Assembly: GCF_047948215.1 (NCBI RefSeq)
Contig: NC_134455.1
Coordinates: forward strand, 155,726,575 to 155,790,574
DNA: 64,000 bases
Reading direction: 5' to 3'
Source: Lycorma delicatula
Lineage: Eukaryota > Arthropoda > Insecta > Hemiptera > Fulgoridae
The translations under genes and the position numbers were made by a program. This document shows, piece after piece, positions 45,827-58,335 of the stretch. The notes beneath the pieces were generated by a model, which was not told the DNA's origin, ran no database searches, and was given only the letters and a program-made list of their open reading frames with translations. The stretch's first letter is position 1, and the number at the start of each line of letters is the position of its first letter.

Positions 45827-48800
45827 TTTTTAAGTAGTTTTTATTTATTTAATTTTAATGTATTATTTTTATTTTAAATTATGAAGGGCCTACAGAAAAC
45901 ATTGTACGCATAAAAAGCTTAATTGATGTAAAAGCAAAGGCAATCTGCATCTTCATAAAAATAAGAAAAGTAACCTTTAGAAACGACGCAAAGTAACTTA
46001 AAAACGAGGCTGAGCTAAGGCTCTCTAGAACATAATAATGTTTAAAAAGGTTTTCAAACAATATTTTGATTTTTGAAAAACATTTTCTATTTGTTATCTA
46101 AAAGAAACTTAATAACGGAATCACCGAGTAATTTCTTCTACAAAACAAATAAAAGAATCGTCGAAATATATGCATTTGGTGAAAACGTATTGCTTGAATA
46201 TAAATAATAAAAAACGTTAATTGAGTTGTATTATAACTTTTACCATTTATTTTTTAGATAAAAATAATGGTAAAATCTTTCTCAAAATAAGTGTTTTAAA
46301 TATTTTGCGTAAGATTTTTGTTAAACTCTTTATTGAGAATTGCTTGTTATTTGTAATCTATCGATCTGTTCATGTTGAGTTTTTACATTCCATGAAAAGA
46401 TTAAAATTATCTTGAATAGAAAGAATACTTTTCTTATAACGATAAGAGATAAAGAATTCGCATTTACAAATGTTAAGATCTATATCTAATAAAATGTCTT
46501 CTGGGAATAATTGTATAAAATATTGTTTTTATCATTATTTCAAATTTATTTATATTCAGAAATTTTAATTATTTTAATGGAACAGTAATTATTTTATTAG
46601 GACACTCGTAAATAATCTTACTATGAAAAAAACACAAAATTCATAACGAAAAACGTATGAATTATTTTTTTTTTAAATTCGGTAAGCACACATCAAACGA
46701 AAATATACATCCTTCTCAAGGTAATTAGAATTCCATTGACGATTTAATCATGAGTGATCGATTTAAAAATCAGAGATGTTATAAATAAGAGATTGAATCT
46801 TGTTTTGAACAGCAGTCACTTAATCTAACGATTATTATGCTTATTAATTCATAATCTGATTTTTCGGTACTCATACTTTCTCTTATCAGTAAAATATACT
46901 AATTTGATGATATAATAAATTTATATACTTTATCAAATCTCCATCCACGTAGTAATTCCAATTTATTATGAAATGACAATAACTCGTTCCAGGGTCTCCT
47001 ATAAATTTTACCACGAATAAAACCCATACTAGTCTATGAAAATGCAGAAAAAAGTCCGGATCTGGGGAGGTAAAAAAGGATTTAATAAAGATAAGGTAAG
47101 TAAAGTCGGATAGCGCACTATCAAATAATCGAATATTAAGTCAATATTCTCTTCTTACTTACGTCTACTTAAATAAAGCTATTTTGCTTTCTAACCGACT
47201 AAAAATTAAAAATTTTAATATAACGTGTTATTTTTACCATCCCTGAATCCATTTTGACTAATTTCGAGATGATATCTGTACGTACCTCGCATGACTCAAA
47301 AACGACTAGCTGTAGGATGTTGAAATTTTGGATTTAGGACTGTTGTAACATCTAGTTGTGCACCTCCTCTTTTGATTGCAATCGATTGGACTAAAAGAGT
47401 CTGAATCAGAAAATATTTGGATTTTGGACTTTTGCTTTACGGCAGTAATAAGCCCTCAATGAGAGTCTTTCAACGATATATCATAAGTGGTATTTATTTT
47501 CAATGGTTCCAGAGTTACAGCCAAATGAAGTTTTAATAAATGAAATATTTGGTCTTAGAAGGGAAAGGAGCACATCGGTTCAAATCAGACTTCATCACCT
47601 TTTTACCTTTTTTTTTTTTTTTATTATTTAAATATATTGATTTATTAACAATCATTAACCTCCCATTGTAAATATTTTTTACGATGAATAATAAATAACA
47701 AAAATAAAAAATATCAGAAGTTTTTAATGAAATAAAATTTTATGTACTTCTCATTTAAAAAAAAAAGGTAAATGTAAATTAATAGGCGTACAAGGGAGTC
47801 ATGTGTTGTCCACATCGGATTTTTTAAATATTAAATATTTTTAAGTCTAAGTTAAATACATTTTAAGGGTATTTCATATATATATATATTCTTTAAATAA
47901 ATAAATAGATTAAAAAAGGAAAAAGATTTTCTGTTGATTGCTCTGAATTATTCTTAATTTCGCAAATCCCATTTTTACAATTACCAAACGCTTTATTTTG
48001 ATTACAATTGGAATCATTTAATTTTACGTATAAGCAAGAGAAGTATATTATATTCAATTTTGACGATTTAAAATTTTGGGGCCCCACTTTTTGATATCAC
48101 CATTAAATAACTTTTATCACTTTTCTTGCACCCAACTGTCCCATCTTGATAAAAATTATGGCTATTATATAAGACAACGAATCTTTAATACTATGAATTT
48201 ATTTACACTACTGATGGGAAAAAACAACGCAATATTCTCATGCATACCATAAAAATCAATCCCTCATATTAAGAAATGATTTTAACACTACAATTAATTA
48301 AGAATGCTGATTTTATAGATCAGATTAAAGAAATGATTTAACTTCATACGGAGATCATTTATGATAAAATCCAAACTATATAAAATGAAAAAAAAAAATG
48401 CTTAACTACGCACTTAGTACTTCCTTGAAGAAAATTATCTCGTTTTTATTTTTATATTATTAAGCTTTTATTGGTAGACCGTAAAAATATAATTCACTAT
48501 AACAAAATTTTATTGTTTATCGTAAAATGGGAATGACGTTAAAGACATAAAAAGTACTACTAACGTAAATTGTTGCTATGTAGTTAATCAACAATATTGC
48601 CAATTGTATTCAGTAATGTTAACGGTAAATAAAACTGGATATCTCAGTCTGTTACAATAATTAAGTACCCATTCATCCAGGAACTGTTAAATGCAAGCTT
48701 AACCTTATGTAACTTTTAAAAATAATAAACAAAAAACAGCATTTTCTGGAAAAGTTGGAAAAATATAAAAATGGAGTAGAAAGAATTAAATTAGTACACG

Positions 48801-49760
48801 TAGACACAAAAACAATAACATAAATAAATTATGTGGATCTGAAGACGATACAGATCGGAAAAAATATAATTTTTTACCACATAAAATTAATAATTATATA
48901 TATATCTTTAAATTTTATACATTTCGTCCGATTAGTATCCAATTAATTTTTCACAACATGGTTATTGAAGGATCAAATTAAAAAGGCAATAAAATAAATT
49001 ATAAACCGAACTAGATTAAGAAAAACAAAAATAAACGTTATCGTGCGTTTAGTTATACGTGTAAAATAAGTTTAGTTATACGTATTCAATATCAAAGTAA
49101 AAAAGTTTCAATTTAAAGTCGAGAAATTTAAACAATTTCGAATTTAAATTTTTTTCGAACTATAAATTTGTTGGGTGCTTTCCTAATGTAAAACCTAAAA
49201 AAACGAATGAATATAAATGGAGAAATAATAACAATAAACAGAATATAACGGACTAAAATCAATTTTATAATTTTGGGTTTAAAAGTTCAGAACTATAAGT
49301 ATGTAAAATCTTCATTTTTAAAAAAAGAAAAAATTTCAAGCCAAGAAATTTTTAATGACCAATCAATGAAAAATACGTAAAAATTACCACGCGTAAAAAT
49401 AAAATTGTAATTCGTTATGGAATTTTTAAAATCCTCCTACTTTTTAGGTTAAGTGTTATAATATAATGTAAAAATCTCAATTTTAAAACGACTTCGGAAT
49501 GAAACCTAACCTGTCTAAATAAGACCACTTGATATATACAGTTGTTACAAAATTTTCTTTAAACTAACTGAGAGGCATGCTCTTCACTAATAAATAGGCA
49601 GACAGTATATATTCAACACGTATATCTAATAAGCTGCATGAAAACTAATTTTTTTTTTTTCAGTGTATTAGTTTATAACTAAAAACTAATTCATTCTACT
49701 AGTTTTTCGGTTACACAAGGTAATATCTTTTGCAACTGTTTCAATCTGTACCAAGCTTAG
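45825..49760. other. AT-rich non-coding sequence
   Basis: No supported gene. The 47220-47600 stretch is less AT-rich and reads like a non-autonomous repeat (TGTAGGATGTTGAAATTTTG), but no second copy lies in this window. Confidence 0.5.
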
Positions 49761-49773
49761 GTAAAATTTGGTT

Positions 49774-50064
49774 GACCCACCGGGCTGGTCTACTGGTGAA
49801 CGCGTCTTCGCTAATCAGCTGATTTCGAAGTCGAGAGTTCCAACTTTCAAGTCCTAGTAAAGGCAGTTACTTTTATACGGATTTGAATACTAGATCGTAG
49901 ATACCGGTGTTCTTTGGTGGTTGGGTTTCAATTAACCACAATCTTAGAAATGGTCGACCTGAGACTTTACAAGACTACACTTCACTTACACTCATACATA
50001 TCATCCTCATTCAACCTCTGAAGTAATACCTGACAGTGATTCCCGGAGGCTAAACAAGAAAAAA
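49774..50064 (+). mobile_element. tRNA-derived SINE, head A + tail X, copy 3
   Basis: Begins GACCCACCGGGCTGGTCTAC and keeps the full order of the other head-A copies: CAGCTGATTT, CTTTCAAGTCCTAG (weak B box), TACCGGTGTTCTTTGGTGG, and the tail CATCCTCATTC...CCTCTGAAGTAAT...TCCCGGAGGCTAAAC with an A-rich end. Flanks GTAAAATTTGGTTG (49761-49774) and GTAAACTTTGACTA (50065-50078) look like an old, mutated target-site duplication (10 of 14). Confidence 0.9.
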
Positions 50065-50078
50065 GTAAACTTTGACTA

Positions 50079-51059
50079 CTCCTACATGTACAATTACAAT
50101 GTCTATCTAAGTAAAAAACCGGTAAACATAGCTTTCATATCGTAGTCAAATTAAGCTACGTGCTTAGATTTCAATCATAGGATTGAGATGTAAGCGCTTA
50201 GAATTGCGTACAGAAAATTCCATTTAAATACCCAGCAACTGTAGGATAGCCAGATTTCGTTCTTTCCGTTAACCTATCACGTGTTTAAGACAATTATGTG
50301 TTAAACAGAAAATGTAAGTTATGTTTTCTTATTTTAAACAATCATTTATTTTTATACAGGAAAAACTAATTATTGAATAGCACTGAAATATTAAATACTC
50401 TAAGTCCATTTAAACATATCTATTAAAAAATATTTTTTGTCAAATTCGTGTAAACATTTTTATCTTACTGTATGTTCCAGTAAAATTAATATAGGTTTTG
50501 GTAAAAAACGTGTTTCGTCAACATTAATATGATTAAAGCCAATTTCCCTGTTTTCCTTTTTAAAACTAAACTTGATAAATAAGTTTACGTCATCAGACTT
50601 ACGACGCAACGAATGAAGATTTAAAAATCAAAGTAATTATAAATCCGCAACATCAGCTAAATATTAGATGCTTAGTTAATAAAGTATATGTAACCTCTGA
50701 AAATGTTCAGTCAGCAAAATCAGATAGCTTGACAACGACGGAGAGAATAACCGAATCTTAATTAAAATGTGTTTGGCTAAAACCGATTAAATGAAAGCTT
50801 GTTAGCAGTTAACGTTGGGTCAAACGGTCGGTAGAGAACCGTTGTATGCCAGGTGATAGAGGGAGACGGATATGCAGATAAAGAGTGGAAGGGAACGATG
50901 ATATGGGGAAAAGAAAATGAGTATATGAGAATAAGCAACAAGAATAACAATGACGATAGAAAAGGATTATGTTAGGCCAGCAATTAAGTTCCCAAAGTTA
51001 CGTAATGAAATGCACCGGTCGAAAGATAAGCATACATTACTAAAAAAATAATAATAATC

Positions 51060-51095
<36 letters not shown>

Positions 51096-52140
51096 CGACA
51101 CTGCACAGTATAAAGTATACCTGAAGAGAAGACTATAAACGGTCTCAACAGTGAAGCGAGACAGGATTTTGTTATGAAAATAGTACGTTAGGGTATTCGA
51201 TTCCCGTGAGATATTTTAATTAGAATCTTCTACCCCTTCAAAATACTTGTAAGCTTTAAGAAATAGTAAATAGGTAATAAATAAATTTATTTATTTATTA
51301 CCCTAAGCTATTTTTTATAAGAAAAAAAATATATATATATATATTTTATATATATTCAATCATCTTTATGCTACAAAATCCAATACTAAATAATATTGGC
51401 AAAGAAATAAAAATATATATACATACGTGGGTAATCAAATCGTCTACGTAGAAGAAAAAATGTAAACGTAGAAATATTTTTTATGTGCTTCTTAGAAGAA
51501 ATATATTTTCTATTAATTTGTTAAAATGTATTCAGCATTTGAAGGAAATGACGGCTACTCGCCTCCATTTTGTGTAATTTCGCCTACTGCCACTTAAATC
51601 AGTGATTAAGATAAATTGTTCGGTAACTATTTCCTGACAATCCGTGCATCCATTGTGAAGGAGTTACACATATAGACAAACAAACAAACAAACAAACAAA
51701 AAATACCATTGAACCTAATAAGTCTATCTAATAAGTCGGATAAAATTTAAACAAGAATTACGAGTACTATATAAATACTAAATTTTTTATCAAAATTTGA
51801 AAAAAATATCAAGTTTTGGAAAACTTTATTGCAAAATTATTGTATTGAACCACTTTTCTCAATTTTTAATCATTAACCTAGTTTTTCTCAATTAAAAAAT
51901 TTGGAATAATTTATTTTTTTTATAAAATATCAAGTTACTACTAATTTACTAACCATAGATATTTGTTATTAAAAACGCTGAATTTCTAAATATAATCTCT
52001 TAAAAAGACGTTTGGATGATTTGGCGAAAATTAACATCTTAGTGATATTTAACGTGAATTAGTAAATTGTTCATATGGTTTAAATTCAAATTGAAAATTT
52101 TTGCTAATAAAAAAATCTTCTGGATTCTAGTTAATTGTTT
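50079..52140. other. Non-coding sequence with small simple repeats
   Basis: No supported gene. Contains an (AAT)n run at about 51048-51094 and a (CAAA)n run at 51676-51701. The 50800-50960 part is somewhat GC-richer without a frame. Confidence 0.55.
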
Positions 52141-52145
52141 TGGGA

Positions 52146-52203
52146 AATGAGTGTAGTGTGGTTGTAGAGTATAGTGTGGTGTGATTGTAGTGTGGTTGTG
52201 AGC
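52146..52203. repeat. Short GT-rich minisatellite
   Basis: Repeated imperfect units of TGTAGTGTGGTTG-like sequence, four or five in a row. Confidence 0.75.
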
Positions 52204-52579
52204 GTACTTCAAAAACGTAAAATAATAAGAAAAATGTTCTGCAAATTATTAAATGTTTTCTTGTGGTAATCGTAAGAAATAATAAAGATAGTGCAGAAGT
52301 TAGCATTCGATATTGTAGATACAAATCATTGCATGTTAATACTATATTTAAAACTCTACAAAAAAGTTAAATTAATTTGCTTACAAAAGTAAAATTTATG
52401 GCAAAATCTTGTAGAGACGAACTACATTACTAGGTTGTGCGTTAATAGATCTAGGTTTATTACATTTGGTGACAGATTGATGTATAGAACGTAGAGGAAG
52501 ATAAAAATTGTAATACAAAAATAAATAAACAAAGATGAAGGATAAATGAATATCTAAATATTTAACTTCAGAAAGATAT

Positions 52580-52645
52580 ATTAGCACGGAATAGACAGGG
52601 ATGAGGAATAGCATCAAACCAGACAACTGAAAGGTGATTAAAAGA
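52580..52645 (+). pseudogene. Minimal RTE-like LINE 3' fragment
   Basis: AGCATCAAACCAGACAACTGA aligns with the family terminus GCATCAAACCAGTCAAATGACTGA. Only ~60 bp; homology upstream is not convincing. Confidence 0.4.
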
Positions 52646-52649
52646 ATTT

Positions 52650-54110
52650 CAAAGTGGGACGAACAGAAGTCTGTAAAGCTAAGCGCATGATATCATACAC
52701 ATGGAACTCCACTGTGTCAACAGTAGGATCTTAGCCTAAGATAGTTGTTTGGGCCTAAAAACTTGGATTCAGACAAAAATATATCAATAATCGTTTTTTT
52801 CAATCTTGAATAATGATTTTATCTAAATTCTAATGAAAATAATTGCATCTCATTGTCTCTGAATACAACTTTTTCAACTTTGAGTTAAATCAATGACAGA
52901 ATACCGAATGGTCAAACTGAAAATGTAGAAGGTTAACCGATAGAAGGTTAACTAGCTTTAAATCATATTTCGAAAAAGAATACATCAGTATAACAAAATA
53001 CAGGATTTTAGGCAGATTTATTTCATAAGAAAGCTAACTATTGTAATGGGTACCACGATTCGACTTCCGGAAAATTTCGACGTATATTCGCGTTTCACAC
53101 TCCCCAGATCGCAAAACCACCGTCAGTTCAAAAGTTTATATATGCATATGTATATGTTTCATTTTCTTGTGAAAACGATAAATGCCTTAATTTTGCGCCA
53201 ATTACTTTCAAATCGATACATAAAATATAAAGACCCAAAATCTCGGTCGAGTTCGTTAATAGGCAAAATCGGACCACGGGGCTGAAAATGAGGGGACTTT
53301 TTCGAAAAAACAAAATATCGCTATAACTTACTTATTAAAAAAAAATTGAATTCGTTTAAAGTTCCTACTATTCTTTGGATAAAGCCCTAAAACTTATCTA
53401 AGAAAAGTTCTTTGATATCACCAACCATTGGCTCATGTGGTAGAAAAAATGGGGTTTCAAAGACATACAAAATCATACCTCCCTTAATAGGCACAGTATC
53501 GGATCGGTTCAAAGTAGCGGTTAGTTCTTTAGACATTACCTAAAACATTTGTCTGAAACAATTTCTGATATCACCAACCCTTACGGCAAGGGATGACCAA
53601 TAATTTGCTGGAATTGTAAGAAGATGGGGCTTGTATGCTAATCATGTGAAACTTTTTACACATGCAACAACTGACGTATTGAGTAAATTTCAAATTTTTC
53701 TTAACTTTAAGACGGAATATTTTTTATCCCCTACTTAGCACCGCCGAAATCTATCTCCGCCTTCCGGCATGCCGAAAGGGATATTTTTATTTTTGTACGA
53801 AAATATACAAATTGTTTTTTGTATAAAATTTTATCTCCAACCTTTAACAAAAAGATACGTCCTCTTAAAGTTTTAAAAAGTGAATTATGATTTTGCGTTA
53901 AGGCTTTATTAATAGAATAATATCGATAAATATTGACAAATTAAAAAAAATATATATTTTTAAGAGAGTTTAAGTTTTTACTCACTCGTAAATCCTAGAC
54001 TACTTATTTTTTTATCCAAAAACGTACCTGAAACAAAAAAAGTAAATAAATAACCACATTCAAAATTTAGAGCATATTAAATCTACCTCCCAAAAAAAAC
54101 ATATACATAT
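52650..54110. other. Non-coding sequence, possible unclassified repeat
   Basis: No gene I can support. The 53045-53300 part (GGTACCACGATTCGACTTCC onward) has the balanced composition and phrase style of a dispersed repeat, but there is no second copy here. Confidence 0.4.
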
Positions 54111-54114
54111 ATCA

Positions 54115-54400
54115 GCATCTTTGTCGCGGCTTCGCCCGCGCTAAATGGATACTTCCGTTTCCTGTTGCGGTCAGGGGATGTTTAGCCTAAGAATGTCTAG
54201 AGGCTCTGTCCCCTGACCCTTCCTGTGTTCATTAAACTCAAGCTTGTGGGAATAATAATGATAAATAAAAATTAAAGCCTGTTTAATTTATAAAAAACTA
54301 TCAGGGTATTGTAATTTCTTCAGAAGAACAGTTCGGTTAGTACGGTCCCACTAATTGGTGTTTAGATTTTCCGTCGCAGTTCCGCTTGCGAAATACATAA
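54115..54400. repeat. Unclassified hairpin-rich repeat
   Basis: Contains GTCGCGGCTTCGCCCGCG at 54123-54140, a 10-bp perfect inverted repeat GGTCAGGGGA/TCCCCTGACC (54169-54178 and 54209-54218), and at about 54370 a decayed echo GTCGCAGTTCCGCTTGCG of the first phrase. The two echoes suggest a duplicated or two-ended short element about 250 bp long. Confidence 0.5.
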
Positions 54401-54687
54401 TCAGAATTACAAACGTAAATTACAATCATAATGTTACTAAATCTCGTAAAAATTGATTCAACAGCGTTGGTATAAAACAGCAAAAATATAAAAAACAATT
54501 ATGTTTTATACCCCTTAAAATATTAAAATTCAAAAAACCCGAAAATGGCTTTTACGTATTTATCTAAAGAGTATTTGCAAGCCCAAATCGAGTGAATGCG
54601 TCTTTTAGTATAGTCGGGAAGTGGGAAATTTGCAATTATGGATCGAAATCTTTTTATCTTTCTTCACCCCTTTCAAGGTCGAATTTC

Positions 54688-54868
54688 AAAAAATCTAGAA
54701 AATATTTTTAGATATTCATATGAAGATTACACACACTAAAAATCAAGTTGATATTTTAATTTGTTACAAAGATATTAAAAAAATCTAGAAATTGATTTTT
54801 AGATATTCATATGAAGATTACATACTCCAAAAATAAAGTTGATATCTTCAATTATTACCGATAAATTA
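54688..54868. repeat. Two tandem ~90-bp units
   Basis: Unit 1 (54688-54776) and unit 2 (54777-54868) share AAAATCTAGAAA, TTTTTAGATATTCATATGAA, GATTACA and AAGTTGATAT in the same order with few differences. Confidence 0.85.
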
Positions 54869-54869
54869 A

Positions 54870-56570
54870 AAAAAAAGTAAATTTCATTGTTATTACATTT
54901 TAACGCTTTATACTAGGAGTTTCAAAAAAATCCTTTCTTAATGTACACTTACACCTTAAAAAGAACGGGTGAAAAAGTTTTATCTATGTTTCTTCAGTGG
55001 TTTTTGCTGGGCGTTGCTTATGAATCACTCACGACATGTTGTTTATATATAGTACTTGTTAAATATATATATATATATATATATATAATAAAAATAAAAA
55101 ATAACAACTAATAATTCAACGCAGTTATTTTCCCTACCATTTAAAATAAAAAGCAATACATATTCAAAACAAATCTATTTTCTTTTAATAACGAAAAAAT
55201 GTATTGTTATTGTATGCTTGGCGTGATACAACTGAATTTAGCATCCTTAAATTCATTTTTATTAAATTTATTAAAAAAAGGAACAAAACATGTTCTAATA
55301 AATTACTATTCAAATAATCCTGAAAATAGCGAATCTCTCTGTTTAAAAATTCCATTTTTCATACAACAATGTATGATATTCTTTTACCAGATTTGAAGAT
55401 CTGCTTAGATTCTAGGATGAAATATTTTTAAAAATCAACTTCAATAGACGTCTTTTTTCCAATATTTAAAAGTTGTTTGGTCATCAAAATAAAAACTTTT
55501 AGATTTTAAGTTTAATTATATATTTATTTCTTTTGGACGAGCACATAGAGTATCGGAATCGTAGCCTCAACCTTTCATCCACGTTCTAATCCCAATCATT
55601 CATGCATTATATATTTCGCAAACTTAGGAATTTCCTTATCATATACCACAAATAACCTCCAAACCTACTGGTAAATAACTGTCATAAAAAATTCAAAATA
55701 ATGTTACTCGTATTTGTAAACCTAATATTGTGATTTTCAAAACATAAATAAATAAATAATAATAATAAAAAGAATTATAACCACAAAATTTAAGAAACAG
55801 CAAGAGTCTTAAAATGTTCATCTTAGTCCGATAAGATAAATTATATCTATGTGTAAACTAGTATGCAATTCATCTTGAGTATTTGTACCTTACACTCCAA
55901 GAGAAATTAAAAAGACATAACCGCAACCACAGACTTTTGATATTAAGACATCATAAACTTCGAATAATTTCTTTTCATAATAAATATGAAAATCTAAAAT
56001 TAGATTAAATTGTGCACATATTGAAGAAATAACAATTTCTCTTAATTATACAACCCTTAAAAAAAAAAGTTTATTTAATAAAATTAATCCCAAATTAAAC
56101 CTCTGATAAATATCTGAAGAGTCATTTTAAAATCGGATGTGTCACAGTTTAATAAATAAAATATTGCAGAAAACGTTTTGTTGAGTTATTCTGTTTTTCC
56201 ATTATAGATTTTCCAAATAGTATTTTTTTAAATACAATGGTATTGATGTAAATCTTATACTAATGAACTAATTTTTCAAAGGGGATAAATTCAGGAAGAG
56301 GATGAGTACTCTCACTTCACGGTAGTCCTGTTACACAAAAAAGCAAAACAAGGGTCTTCAGACCCTACGGAAAACCGCAAGGCAAAAAGGATACCCATAC
56401 AAAATGTATTCCACATCGGTTAACGGATGTAGATATTAATATTAAATGTGCCTATGTAGACCTAGATATCAGTTTATATATGGACAGAGTAATTCAGAGA
56501 AACAAATACCCAAATCTGTATGGGTAGTCTTGGACGATTGTCAGGACCAAATAACTTATAGAAGCCAACT
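54870..56570. other. AT-rich non-coding sequence
   Basis: Contains a (TA)n run near 55062-55086. An open frame begins at 56446, but its first ~45 codons match nothing I know; its later part belongs to the transposase relic below. Confidence 0.5.
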
Positions 56571-56579
56571 CAATGACAT

Positions 56580-57660
56580 CTTGCTATTTAGTTATAGATA
56601 CCGGGAACTGAGTGGTACGCAACGTGCTTTTGTTAACAACAAAGCTTTTTGTAAAAATAATGAGAGCATGGAGGTTGCGCGTAGATATAATTTTGTCGCA
56701 AGTTTAATTTAGGACGCCACGATCGTGTATCGTCTACACATGCAATAAACACATGGATATGTAATTTTGAGGAAACAAATTCAGCAATGAAAAAGAAACC
56801 TCCAGGAGGGTATGTAGATCGTTCCTACGCCAGGCGATATCGAAATTATTTGACCTGCTGTCATAAGAAGTCTACACCGTTAAAATCGTCGTCATGCTGT
56901 GTCTTTACAGTAGAACAGTTGTATAATACTGTTGCAGGACTTAGATTACCGTCCGTATAAGTTGCACATCGTTCGGGAACTGAGACCAAACGATCAGATA
57001 GTGCGCCATCAATTCTGTGGACGTCAAACGAACCATATCTCCACTAATATGGATTCGTTAACAAACAAAAGTTTCGTTTTTTGACACAAGAGAATCCTAC
57101 ACAGCTATACCAGCTGTGAGCAGCAGTGTAGCCCGCTACACAGCAACAAAGTTACCGTGCGGTGTGCTATGTCATCGAATGATATAGCAGGTTCTTATGT
57201 TTTAGAAAACGAGAATGGCCTCATAAGTATTGCCATATCAGATCTAAACGTCGCGTCGCCGTGCTAAAAAACATTTTTGCGAAAAAAGCTGCAGACATTT
57301 TCACAGACAACGCTTGGTTTCAACAAGATGGATCGTCATCACACGCGGCACGAATATCGATACTCCGTACACCAATTATTTGGCAACCGTATAATTTCGA
57401 GAAACGGTTACATTCCCTGACCTGCAAAATCTCCTGATTTGCTGTTTGGGATTTTTTCTTGAAGGATCACCTTAAAAGCAAAGTCTATAATAATCAACCT
57501 GCAACGACAATAGAACTAATAGCCAAGATCCGAAAAGCGATTGCTAAAATTCGTGTTGAAATGTTGCATCGAACCGGGTAGAATTTCAGTACAAGACTGC
57601 AGAAATGTCTAGATTGCAGAATATCTAAGACGGAGCTCACCCGCAAAATGTGTTCTTTAA
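56580..57660 (+). pseudogene. Tc1/mariner-like transposase relic, most of its length present
   Basis: In order: LSGTQRAFVNNKAFCKNNES (56608-56670), the N-terminal helix; FNLGRHDRV.STHAINTWIC and NFEETNSAMKKKPPG (56700-56810); RRHAVSLQ...LDYRPYKLHIVRELRPNDQI then RHQFC (56890-57030); NMDSL.NKSFVF... (57040-57090); WFQQDGSSSHAARIS (57320-57365), which keeps the second catalytic Asp context 'QQDGA..H.A'; then FGNRIISRNGYIP.PAKSPD (57380-57440), and a decayed C-terminus to about 57650. It needs several frameshifts and has stops, so it is dead. Relation to the 4.5- and 10.9-kb relics is at superfamily level by eye. Terminal inverted repeats were not found. Confidence 0.8.
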
Positions 57661-57664
57661 AAAA

Positions 57665-58185
57665 AAAAATTTATGTATGTATTCATAAAGGCTTGCTTTG
57701 TGTATTTAAATGTAAATCTATTTAATGTAATTTATTCATTACAATATTTCATTTCAAAGATTTCCCGTTTCACAGAATCACTCTGTATATATGCATATAC
57801 GCATATATACGTATACAATGAATTTTTTCATTCAGTAGCAACTACGATAACTTATTGTTTAAAATTATCTATCCCAGTCTTTTATTATATATATATAACT
57901 AATTTAAACCGTATTAAGATAAGATGATCTTGCCAAATTGTTCCCTAAATATAACGAAGTTTATAATCATTGGCTGACTGAACGCCCAATTTCCATGCTG
58001 AACAGAGTAAGATGACGCTTACTGGGCTAAATAACTGTATTTTAACGCATGGTATGGAAGGTTTGTTATTCTTGGCAATGACTAAGTCATTTTGAGGAAT
58101 TATTGGTGTCTCATATCAGGTTACCTAGAAAGTTTGGTTATACTACCAAGCACACGTACATAAAATTATTTATGTACACCTTAAT
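57665..58185. other. AT-rich non-coding sequence
   Basis: No supported gene; TA-rich palindromic strings near 57790-57815. Confidence 0.5.
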
Positions 58186-58189
58186 ATTC

Positions 58190-58335
58190 TTCACTTTATT
58201 TATACTATTATATAAAGAGGAAAAGGGTTTTTGTTTGTTAGGGATAAACAAAAAACTACTCGATCAATCGCAACCAAATTTTTACACATGTTTGTTGGCG
58301 TAACTAAGAAGATTTTTTAGATATATTTCTCCTAG
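58190..58335. repeat. Dispersed repeat shared with 26030-26170, copy 2
   Basis: TATACTATTATATAAAGAGG, GATCAATCGCAACCAAATTT and ACTAAGAAGATTTTTTAGAT match the 26-kb copy in order. The protein-like frame across it is incidental. Confidence 0.6.

Noticed and set aside
56446..56580. A host exon upstream of the 56.6-kb transposase relic
   Set aside because: The frame runs without a stop into the transposase part but its first 45 residues show no family; no splice evidence.
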